Below, one piece after another: positions 55,800-64,000 of a stretch of DNA of 64,000 nucleotides. The translations under genes and the position numbers were made by a program. Each line of letters starts with the position of its first letter. Position 1 is the stretch's first letter. The notes under the pieces were generated by a model, which saw only the letters and a program-made list of their open reading frames with translations, was not told the DNA's origin and did not search any database. Source of the stretch: Ascaphus truei (lineage: Eukaryota; Chordata; Amphibia; Anura; Ascaphidae); the NCBI GenBank assembly GCA_036426205.1, contig CM071569.1, forward strand, positions 787,460 through 851,459, given 5' to 3'.

Positions 55800-56399
55800 T
55801 TGTTTGCAATTATCTATATAGATATATATCTATATCTATATAGATATATATATATATATTAAACCAACACAGAAAAAATGAGAATCCCCTGATAGCACTT
55901 ATGCTTAGAGTGCGTATACTTTTGTATGTTAGTGCTATACTTTTGTATGCTAGAGGCGCTATTAGGGGATTCTCTTTATTCAGTGTTGGTTTTCATGTTA
56001 TTCCACATCCCGCACCCAGTGGTGTAGATTTACACTCATTGGACTGGTTGAGACAGTTTATGAATAGGTACTGTTGCAGGCTTATTTGTGTCATCATATA
56101 TATATATATATCTTATAATATATTAGTATATATATATATATATATTATATAGTATTATAGATAATAGATATATTATAATAAACACTTATATATATATTAT
56201 ATATATATAAGTTCGACAAAACCTATACTTTGCTCGCCCCGGGCGAGGGATGCGATTTATTAACCTAGCGAGTAGTAAATATTGGCAAAGCAGCACACGT
56301 TTGTTTGGTACTAGGTGGCGAGAGCAGTAGATTTTTTTTGCTGTGGCCGAGCGTAGTGATTTTTTGGGATTTGTCAACCACTGTAATACTATATATATT
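55800..56399. repeat. (TA)n-rich region with short unique stretches
   Basis: ATATAT-type simple sequence at 55812-55860, 56092-56215 and 56388-56415. Between them lie unique-looking pieces without genes, including an imperfect short inverted duplication near 55885-55975 (GAATCCCCTGATAGC against GCTATTAGGGGATTC). Confidence 0.8.
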
Positions 56400-57923
56400 A
56401 TATCTTATTATATATTAGTGAAAGCACTGTATGCGTTGTCTGCATTTCGTCCTTGTCCCTAGGGGAAATCTCATTGGTCCTTGGGACGCCAGCCCCCGAA
56501 CCTCATAATTGGCCTGACGGCGGAGAGGGACGACACACACACACACACAGACACACACCCTACCAAGTCATCGTGACAGGCGCGCACCTCCTTCCTCTCC
56601 CCGTGTCTCCCTGTTCCCCCGCTTTCTTCACCACCCCCACCCCCCGGCGCCGCTTACAGTCAGCGGGGGAGCGGATAGCGATGCGGCCGGGACACCCCCC
56701 ACGGTTCTAAGCACGCGCGCGCGCGCCCCCGCGCTCTCCTCTCTCGGTTCGCTCCCCCCGGTGTCCACTCTCCTCCCACCAGTGCTCCACTCACCTCCCC
56801 CCGGTGCCAAACACTCACCTCCCCCCCGGGCTCCGACAGGCAGGGGACACGCGGCGCCTAAGATGGCGGGCCCGGAAGACCCCTTCTCCCTCGCGGAGTA
56901 AGATGGCGGCGGAGAAGGAGAGGTGAAGTGGGTGTGTGTGTCACACCGGGGCGGTGGTGTGTGGTGTCACTGTGTGTGTGTGCTGTGGTGGAACATGTGT
57001 GTGACGGGGACACTGTTTTGTGTGTGTGTGTGTTGTGGGCGGGGGGGGAGGGGGGCAGGGGGTACACTGTGTGTGTGTGTGGTGTTGCTTACACTTGTGT
57101 GATGGGTTACGACTAGCCTCTTACTCGTGTATGGTAGTGTGTGTGTGAGTCGTGTGTGTGTCGTTGGTGTGTCATGCTGGTTGTGTGTGTGTTGTGTGTG
57201 ACACTGTGTGTGCGGGAGGCGACACTGTAGTGTGTGTGTGGTGTGGGGGAGGGGTGGAGGGGAGGTAGGGTGTAAACTGTGTCGTGTGTGTGTGTATAAA
57301 ATGTGTGATTGTTGTTGAAACTGATAGTGCTAGTCAGTGTGTGTGGTGTGTGTGGGTGTGTGCTGTGTGTCAAGTCTTGTTGCTTGGCAGGAGGGACGGA
57401 GGGGGGTGTGCTCGGAATGGGTGGGGGGGCCCGGGGGAAGTCGGATAACATATTCTCATCAGGCCGAGCGGAGGACCGGTGATATGGTGAGCGGGCGGTG
57501 AGAGTGCGGGGTGAGTAGAGGAGGGGGGGGTCCGCAGGTGATGTTGGGGGGGCAGGGGGGTTTGATTGGCTCCGGGGGGCCGGGTGGTGGATGTGCGGGG
57601 GCTGGGGGGTGAGTATGGGTGGGCGGCCGGGGCAGGGGGTTGAGGATGCGGTGTGCGGGGAGGGCAGAAAGTTAGGTGAAGCGGGGGAGGGGAGTCGATG
57701 TGAGGGCAAGGGGCGGAAAGTGATGTGATGTGCAAGGCGGGGGACACTGATGTGGGGGGCCGAGGGGCTGGAGAGAGTGATGTGGGGTGAGGGCAGGGAG
57801 GGGAGACCGCAGATGTGAAGGAGTGGGGGGGGTGGAGTGTTGACGGGGAAGGAGTTGTGAACGTGGGGGCCAGCCAGCTGTGAAGGGGGGTAAATCACGT
57901 GCAACGCCGGGTATATCAGCTAG
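56400..57923 (+). mobile_element. Probable non-autonomous Helitron 2
   Basis: The right end reads GTGCAACGCCGGGTATATCA then GCTAG followed by T and (AT)n, the CTAG|T end and AT-rich target typical of Helitrons. It shares GCAACGCCGGGT with Helitron 1. The interior is G/T-rich (56930-57900). The left part includes ATTGGTCC and ATTGGCC motifs as in Helitron 1. The left boundary is uncertain. Confidence 0.5.
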
Positions 57924-58197
57924 TATATATATATATACCATATATATATATACCTACCCACACCATTTATATCCACTCCCACTCCACACACACCTTTTGT
58001 AAAGCACTGTATGTACTGTGGGCTCTCCATTCATTTATATTCACACAGATACAACACACACACTCTAATTCACTTGCTTTCAGGAACCTTTTGACACCTC
58101 TAGCCATAAAACACACCCACACCGGGGGAAGGCTGAAGTACATCCAATAGACACTGTATAAGGTATACCTTTTGCTTGCAATTCATTGTAAACATCG
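57924..58197. other. Unassigned, CA-rich
   Basis: (AT)n at 57922-57955 and ACACAC-rich text to about 58130. Nothing coding. Confidence 0.5.
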
Positions 58198-58227
58198 CCG
58201 GAAGAAGAGATCAGTGTATCTCGAAAC
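58198..58227 (+). ncRNA. Hammerhead-like motif, stem II intact
   Basis: CCGGAAGAA (58198-58206, compare CTGAAGAAG in other copies), then a perfect 5-bp stem II GAGAT-CAGTGT-ATCTC (58207-58222), GAAA (58223-58226) and C. Stem I arms are not convincing at the expected distance, though CATTG/CAATG occur further out. Confidence 0.4.
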
Positions 58228-58299
58228 TCGCACAAATAAAAGCAATGTCGTTAGCCACAGAACGGTATCATCATTTATTTTGATGATAAGATATAATAT

Positions 58300-60016
58300 A
58301 CTATATATATATATATAAAATTACGTTTATGGGGGAAAATGGGAAAAGGCAACAAAAGAACAAAAATTAAAATGGGATGTGGTAAACCTACCCGCCTAGA
58401 AATAGGTGCCAAAAGAAAGGAAAGACTAGCCGACCTTAGGATGGGGTGGCCGGAAAGGTAGGGAGGACCGACTTCCAGAGGGAACGGGGCGGAGGAAGGG
58501 GGGGTAGAACGGAAGGAGGGGAATCAAACCCCACCATTGTACAACTGACAAGCTCCGGTGGCTTACGGAAGGTGCGAACTCGAATACGAGGGCAATCCCC
58601 CTCCATACTCCCTGTCACCCCGGTGGAGGTGGGAGCCGGAACAGAGGGAATCCCCCCTCCCATCCTTCCTGTCACGCTCGCTCTGAGTGGAAATGGCTGG
58701 GTCAGGCTCTAATGCTCACCCACGACTCCCGTGGTGTACAAGGTCTGTGGAAGAAAGATACAGACAATAAAGAAGTGCGATTAAGATTTGCTTTTGCTCT
58801 CCACCCTTAATCCCCGGACGAGTTGTTTTGCCGATCGGTCTGTTAGTACTAGGGGCATGCGAGGACACGGAAGTCCCCTGGCAGGGAAGAACTCATACGA
58901 AAATGAGACAGAGAATAAGGATTCTGTCCCCGGGTGAGATATACCGGGGGAGAACTGTGTATATCAAGAGGAGGGGAAGTAACAAAAAGAAAAGAGAAGG
59001 AGTGAATACTAAGAACTATACTAAAACCCCCTTCCCTGGGTACCCCCCGGCCCCCCTCGGGCCTCGGTGCGCGGTAAGGCAGCGGATATGACGGGACATA
59101 GAGGGGAAGGGGGGTGAAAAAAAAGGGTAGGACGGAGGAAAGGTGTGGTTGGTTGTGGAAAGTGAGCAGATGAAAACGTTAGCTAACGAGGTCTTGGGTC
59201 TGCGGGGTCGACCAGAGGACCGCGTTATAACGGGGTTTAGCTGCACACGTGTGTGTGTATATATGTGTATGTGTTCTAATGTAGGAGACATAGTGTTGGC
59301 AATTTGATGGTACGATGGTATTATTTGCCACAGTCTTCTGGCTCCAAAACTAGTGGGGGGAAAAAGTGGAACAAAATAAAGATGGCACCAGAACAAAAAC
59401 AGCGCCAGATTCATCACATACCCATAGCAACCCGGTACCCCCCCCCCCCCATTACACACTGGAAACTGTGAGTAACAGCTGTTAGTCTCACTGATTTGGT
59501 TAAATCACCCATCCCTTACACGCGCACCACACGTGCATATATATAGGGGGCGGAGGGGGGGTATGTGTCCTGCACGTGATTTTTTTGCGCTAATAGATCT
59601 GGCGCCTTTTCTTTGCTCCGTCTCTGCGCCGGCTTTGCAGCCGGGAGACTTTCATTCCTATTAAGTCGGTATCTTTTGCTTTACGTATTAATACTGAACG
59701 TAATAAATCTATAGGAGGCAGGTTTATTATTCTAACAATTCTGTCTCGAGAGCCTCGCTACAACCACAAATAAGGACGCGGTTTGCCTTATTAATACAAC
59801 TGACAGTTTAGCAATGACTGAAATCTGGTTTCTAGATAAATAGTTGCATGGTATTATTAATCCCCGATGTTTCCATGGTTACAAAGAATAAGACAAGCAT
59901 TTAAACGTTTTAATCTATTAATTGCTTTGACCCAGAACATCCAGGGGTATAAACAGTTCCTTTTGTAATTAGGCAGGTGGACAAAGGGGGGGGGGGGTGT
60001 TGTCCTGTAAAATTGT
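58300..60016. other. Unassigned non-coding DNA
   Basis: No exon for ILDR1 was found. At 59218-59245 lies CGCGTTATAACGGGGTTTAG followed by CTGCAC, the inverse of the DNA-transposon-like end at 39437. Short G-rich and T-rich runs otherwise. Confidence 0.45.
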
Positions 60017-60672
60017 GTGGACCACGAAAAAGAGGCCCACCGACTCCTATGTGACTCTGCCTTCTATAAGAAAATTAAACAAGATCCCACCAATGAATAT
60101 ACCAAACTCCTGAAACAACTCCTGGAGGATGCATTGGCTAACCTGGTCATATCTGCAACACAGTTTGATTTTCTTCACTCGGAATCCCCGAAAGTTCCAA
60201 TATTTTATCATTTGCCAAAAACACATCAATCTGCCACGAACCCGCCCGGAAGACCTATAATTTCGGGGCATACAATCTCTAACTGCGAAGCTCTCCCGAC
60301 ACGCGGACTTTTTTTCTGCAGGTATATGTAGGGAAACTTCCCTCGTATTTGAAAGATTCTTCCTCAGTATTAAATGTCTTTTCAGATTTTCAGTGGAAAA
60401 AAATCCTATAGATGGCTTACTTGCGATGTTCAAGCGTTATATACGCACATTCCACATCTGAAGGGGTTAGAAGAGGCGCAGTCCTTTTTAGAAGGAGATC
60501 CCCTGCTACATTCACTAAATAGTGAAATTATCCTAAAGTCAATAACATTCATATTGACGCACAATTATTTCGTGTTCCTCTCCGAGTTCTTCCTCCAGGT
60601 TTGCGGAACAGCAATGGGGACGCGCTTTGCCCCAAGTTTCGCAAACCTGTATATGGGGGAATGGGAGTCTAA
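60017..60672 (+). pseudogene. Penelope-like RT, N-terminal half
   Basis: EAHRLLCDSAFYKKIKQDPT, PIFYHLPKTHQ and NPPGRPIISG are standard early motifs of Penelope-like RTs. After a frame break, WLTCDVQALYTHIPHLKGLE and CGTAMGTRFAPSFANLYMGE follow, ending in WES at the MITE insertion. The order and spacing match the family. Confidence 0.9.
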
Positions 60673-60914
60673 GGCCCAGGACATAGTGAACTCGGCGTCG
60701 CTGAGCCGCGCTGAATAGATGCACAAAGCCCCTGCATCTGTAATCAGCGCGGCTATAGTTTCTCCCTCCGCATGCTTGCTGATGCGTGCGGAGGCTGAGA
60801 AACTTCCCTGAGACAGGCAAGTTTGAAATTTGCCGCTCGGGGAAGCGGAGGAGCGGTCACGTGACCGCTCCCATCCAATGGGTCTGCAGCCGGTCCGGCA
60901 TTGTAAGCACAGAG

Positions 60915-61240
60915 GTGTGTGTGTATGTCTGTGATGTGTGTGTGATGTGTGTGTGCATGTGTGTGTGTGCATGTGTGTGTGTGTGTGTGCATGTGCGCAT
61001 GTATGTGTATGTGCATGTGTGTGTGTGTATGTGCATGTGTGTGTGTGCATGTGTGTGTGTGTGCGTGTGTGCGTGCATGTGTGTGCGTGTGTGTGTGCGT
61101 GCATATGTGTGTGTGTGTATGTGTGCATGTGTGTGCGTGTGTGTGTGCGTGCGTGTGCGCATGTGCATGTGTGTGTGTGTGTGTGCGTGTGCGTGTGCGT
61201 GCGTGTGCACATGTGTGTGTGCGCGTGTGCGCGCGTGAAT
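60915..61240. repeat. (GT)n-rich microsatellite in MITE
   Basis: Interrupted GTGTGTGCAT/GTGTGCGT repeats, about 325 bp. Confidence 0.97.
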
Positions 61241-61327
61241 TTATCAAAGTTGCACAATGTTAATAAATAATTTATTCTCACAACATGTCGTTTTTTTTTA
61301 ATTTTTAAAATATTATATAATATACAG

Positions 61328-61465
61328 TACACACACACACACACACACCTATACACACACACACAGGTTCCCCAGTGACACACAAACACACAGACCACTT
61401 CAAAGTGACACACACACACACACACACACTGACAGCTACCAAGTGACACACACACAGTGATACCC
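61328..61465. repeat. (AC)n-rich microsatellite in MITE
   Basis: Interrupted ACACAC repeats, complementary to the (GT)n array 90 bp away, so the MITE could fold into a long hairpin. Confidence 0.95.
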
Positions 61466-61584
61466 GCCTCCCAAGCGCGCTTGCTGTCTCCTCTGCCAGG
61501 ACAGCAAAAAGCTCCTGGTAGAGCGAGCGGCAGCAAGCAAAAGCGAGCAGCAGCACCTAAGTGCTTACTATGTCCCAGGCCTAA

Positions 61585-62588
61585 GAACATTTGGAATGAT
61601 AACCCTTTTAATAAAAATATTATTGCCTGGTGTCACTTTATAGACGATATCTTATGCGACTGGGAGGGCGACACACAATCGGTTGAGGATTTCATCCTGT
61701 ACATAATGACAGGAATTTAATCTTTACACACACACACACTTCAGACGCTAAAATGGTTAACTTCCTAGATCTCAAATTGATGGCCTCTGAGAATGGAGAA
61801 GTGATAACTGAGACATTATTTAAGGAGGTTGACTCGAATAACTTGCTTCTGGCCTCTAGTAACCATAAACCAACGTGGATCAATAACATCCCGAGGGGCC
61901 AGTTTATGATGATAAAAAGAAATTGCAGTCAGAAAGAAGACTTCGAAAGACAGGCTGAGAAGTTACTTCTCAGATTTGTAGAAAGGGGCTATCCTATAAA
62001 TAAACTGAATCATGATTTGGATTTAGTTAGAAATATGGACAGAACCCTTATGCTGAAACCGAAATTGAAAAAGAAGGAATTCGAAACTAGGGATAAAGTG
62101 GATGTGGCTTTTATTACCAACTTTAAACAGAAAAATAGAAGAGATCATCAAAAAACACTGGGGGATCCTGTGCAATGATCCTATTCTGGGTGGACACATT
62201 GTAGATACCCCTAAATGTATTTACAGGAAAGCACAAAACAACAAGAATTCACTTGCTTTAGTGATATAGGAAATCATTTACACCAAAGTGAAACAGACTT
62301 CAGTTAAAAAAGAAACCTCTAGGAAATTTTGTTTGCGGCAAATGCTCAGTATGCGAACATCTACATCAAAAATCTTTTAAGCCAAATATTACCAATGAGG
62401 TGTTTGCTATTTCAGATTTCATCTACTGCAATTCCACACATGTATTCCACCTAATTGAATGTTCCTGGGGCTCACAGTATGTGGGCTGCACAGAAAGGTG
62501 TCTAAAAGTCCGAATTCAGGAACACATTAGGGGATATCAGAAATGGTTATGAGAAGCACCGTTTGTCTCGTCACTTCGCTGCGTAGCA
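61585..62588 (+). pseudogene. Penelope-like RT catalytic/thumb part and start of GIY-YIG
   Basis: Catalytic FIDDILCDWEGDTQ (about 61637-61678), then VNFLDLKLMASENGEVITET, INNIPRGQFMMIKRNC and the RKD/E-rich linker to about 62178. Further on, in changed frames, the endonuclease start HVFHLIECSWGSQYVGCTER (about 62437-62496) with VRIQEHIRG after it. Frame changes near 62180-62330 and 62540 make it a pseudogene. MITE insertion at 62592 splits the endonuclease. Confidence 0.88.
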
Positions 62589-62591
62589 TAA

Positions 62592-62919
62592 GGCCTCGGA
62601 CATGGCAAAAAATACGGTGCAGAGCCGCGCTGAGCCAGCACACTTACCTCCTGCTCCTGGTGTGTGCGTGTGGCTTTAGCAGGCGCGTGCGGGCGCGTGC
62701 TGAATGGCAGCTGACATATTAATTTAAGTTTTCGCGCTTACAGGAGCGGAGGGGCGGTCACGTGACCGCAAACAGCCAATGGGAATGAGGAACTAGCCCG
62801 CCTCGCCCCCAAAGCGCGCTCGCTGCCTCGCCTGACAGGACGCAAAAAAGCACCAGCTTCAGCAGGCGAGGCTGAGCAGGAGCACGGCTCAGCGCGCCCG
62901 AGGCACCGTGCCCGCGGCC
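62592..62919. mobile_element. Harbinger-like MITE 1 of a tandem pair
   Basis: Ends GGCCTCGGACATGGC and CCGTGCCCGCGGCC are near-inverses, flanked by TAA at 62589-62591 and 62920-62922. It contains GCGGTCACGTGACCGC and CAATGGG blocks shared with 60673-61581. Non-coding, CpG-rich. Confidence 0.85.
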
Positions 62920-62922
62920 TAA

Positions 62923-63196
62923 GGCTGAGTCCCAGCTGGCGCTGAGCGCGCTCATGCTTGGGGGGCGCTCCAAGCATAAACGCCGGGTGTCCTGCTTGTG
63001 GGGGAGGGGGCGGCATTGCGGGTAGTTGAGCGCGCGGGTAAGTATAGTTTTTTTGTTTACCTAAGCGCCGATCACGGGTGAGCGTAATTGCCCGTGCACC
63101 AGCGCCGCGCACACCTCGTGAGCGGGGACATATATATCTATATATGTAAGTTCCCGCCGCAAGCGCCGCCCGCTCAGCGCTAGCGGGGACTTAGCC
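62923..63196. mobile_element. Harbinger-like MITE 2 of a tandem pair
   Basis: Ends GGCTGAGTCCCAGCTGGCGC and GCTAGCGGGGACTTAGCC are near-inverses. Flanking TAA at 62920-62922 (shared with MITE 1) and 63197-63199. It belongs to a different family from MITE 1. The empty site is visible at 63537-63545. Confidence 0.85.
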
Positions 63197-63199
63197 TAA

Positions 63200-63374
63200 C
63201 AAGGACCCTTCCTCCCTAATGTTTATTAAAGGTATTAAAATTGTCCCCCGTAGTAGAAGAGGAGGGGACAGAATTAAAGACCTTTCAGTACAGGAAACTT
63301 TTTGGATCCATAAAATGGAAACCCTTTCCCCGAAGGGATTCAATGAAGACATAGATGTCTGGTCTTTGTTCTAA
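63200..63374 (+). pseudogene. Penelope-like GIY-YIG endonuclease, C terminus
   Basis: Continues after the MITE pair with KGIKIVPRSRRGGDRIKDLS and then WIHKMETLSPKGFNEDIDVW, ending with a stop at 63372-63374. This is the normal end of vertebrate Penelope-like endonucleases and sets the 3' coding boundary of the element. Confidence 0.9.
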
Positions 63375-63469
63375 ATTGGTTTCTACCTTTTTTGTAATAG
63401 ATAAAATAAGTAACTCCTTCCTCTCATATTGGTTGCTATTTTTATCTTCATTCTCTGCATCTCGGCTAA

Positions 63470-63650
63470 GAACACATTAGGAATATCAGAAATGGTTATG
63501 AGAAGCACAGTTTGTCCCATCACTTCGCTGCGTATCATAACAAGGACCCTTCCTCCCTAATGTTTAAAGGTATTAAAATTGTCTCCCGTAGTAGAAGAGG
63601 AGGGGACAGAATTAAGGACCTTTCAGTACATGATCTTTTTGGATATATTA
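63470..63650 (+). repeat. Second copy of Penelope-like 3' coding segment
   Basis: AACACATTAGGAATATCAGA through ACCTTTCAGTACATGATC repeats 62521-62588 plus 63200-63290 at about 90% identity, but without the two MITEs. It reads on into AT-rich 3' sequence. It is either a tail-to-tail tandem remnant or a separate truncated insertion. Confidence 0.9.
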
Positions 63651-63930
63651 CTCTTTAATATATGTGTACAGGAGACTTGCTACATTAAGTGGAGTTATGT
63701 TTATTAGATCTTGTGTATCTAATTTTATTTTCTCTTTGCAGCACGGTATATTGTGTATATTTATATTGTTCCTATATTTTGAATAAATATCTGTTTTTAG
63801 CTTTAATTTATGAGCTTATGACCTCTGCTGTGCTATTCACTGCTCCCCTTGGTTGGCTGAATCGATTTATTGTTTGACCTATCACAGGCGACTAGTGGGT
63901 ATTTCATCTTAATGCTTGCTTAGTTGTAAT

Positions 63931-63974
63931 AATCCCTGAGGAAGTAGCATGCTAGCTACGAAACGCGTAGGATT
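63931..63974 (+). ncRNA. Hammerhead-ribozyme-like motif, best copy
   Basis: Stem I arm AATCC (63931-63935), canonical core CTGAGGA (63936-63942), one extra A, stem II GTAGC-ATGCTA-GCTAC (63944-63959), GAAA (63960-63963), loop CGCG, T (63968), A (63969, the position after which a hammerhead cuts), and stem I arm GGATT (63970-63974), fully complementary to the first arm. Stem III is reduced to one A-T pair closing CGCG. All parts of a type I hammerhead are in order; the extra A (63943) is the only insertion. It lies about 280 bp behind the Penelope-like 3' segment. Confidence 0.65.
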
Positions 63975-64000
63975 TTAAGCATGGTCTTTTATTTGACTTT

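Larger units (their letters stand above)
60673..61581. mobile_element. Harbinger-like MITE with expanded (GT)n and (AC)n
   Basis: Inverted ends GGCCCAGGACATAGT (60673) and ACTATGTCCCAGGCC (ending 61581) flanked by TAA (60670-60672 and 61582-61584). Excision rejoins the RT codons WESKNIWNDN. The TAA duplication and GGCC start are typical of PIF/Harbinger. The body shares GCGGTCACGTGACCGC with the MITE at 62592-62919. Confidence 0.88.
60017..63374 (+). mobile_element. Penelope-like element, second lineage (copy 3)
   Basis: Plus-strand Penelope-like coding pieces (60017-60672, 61585-62588, 63200-63374) that join in frame when three MITE insertions with TAA duplications are removed. It differs in sequence from the 38949-41164 element (for example FIDDILCDWEGD against YIDDLIFIWDGD), so it is a different family. 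It has at least one frame break near 60300-60370 and others in the C-terminal part. Confidence 0.88.

Noticed and set aside
60565..61590. A 341-residue frame rich in His and Thr
   Set aside because: Created by (AC)n and (GT)n microsatellites inside the MITE.

Overview
This window is vertebrate nuclear DNA, most likely from a large, repeat-rich anuran (frog or toad) genome. The evidence is the split genes with GT/AG introns, a vertebrate tight-junction gene (ILDR1), a nectin/PVR-type immunoglobulin gene, and a mobile-element mix of GIY-YIG Penelope-like elements, CR1/L2-like LINEs, a chromodomain Gypsy element, a BEL/Pao element, TTAA-flanked MITEs and Harbinger-like MITEs. The species call is inference. 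Many arrays have irregular small indels, so part of the window (about 10.4-18.3 kb and 53.5-57.9 kb) may be poorly polished assembly.

Two host genes are visible, both on the minus strand. (1) Positions 725-9173 carry four phase-compatible exons of a nectin/PVR-family receptor: IgV, IgC, and a third Ig domain split over two exons. Its signal-peptide exon and its transmembrane/cytoplasmic exons were not found. (2) Positions 46007-53214 carry five phase-compatible exons of ILDR1 (angulin-2), from the end of the IgV domain through the transmembrane and Cys-rich segment and the long Arg/Ser-rich tail to a 42-base terminal exon. Together they encode about 424 residues, close to the matching part of human ILDR1. 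The exon for most of the IgV domain and the signal-peptide exon were not found.

The rest is nested repeats. 1-400: LINE tails. 9.3-18.3 kb: a LINE with a nested TTAA MITE, then two related 20-bp satellites in opposite orientations. 23.7-30.7 kb: a 5'-truncated CR1-like LINE abutting a decayed minus-strand Gypsy chromovirus. 31.0-41.2 kb: Penelope-like sequence interrupted by a decayed BEL/Pao element (32.4-38.9 kb) with duplicated Penelope sequence on both sides. 42-45.5 kb: LINE tails, hAT-like MITEs and minisatellites. 53.4-57.9 kb: two probable Helitrons swollen by C-rich and G/T-rich minisatellites. 60.0-63.7 kb: a second Penelope-like lineage carrying three Harbinger-like MITE insertions, two of which have a sequence-verifiable empty site nearby.

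The most interesting signal is a recurrent small RNA-like motif resembling a type I hammerhead ribozyme: a CTGANRAAG box, a stem II hairpin, GAAA, a CGCG loop with T, all enclosed by complementary stem I arms. I find about ten complete or decayed copies on both strands. The best is at 63931-63974, and two of the best lie just downstream of Penelope-like 3' ends. This fits the known association of Penelope-like elements with hammerhead ribozymes, but all frog-type copies here have an extra A after the CUGANGA core, so catalytic activity is uncertain.
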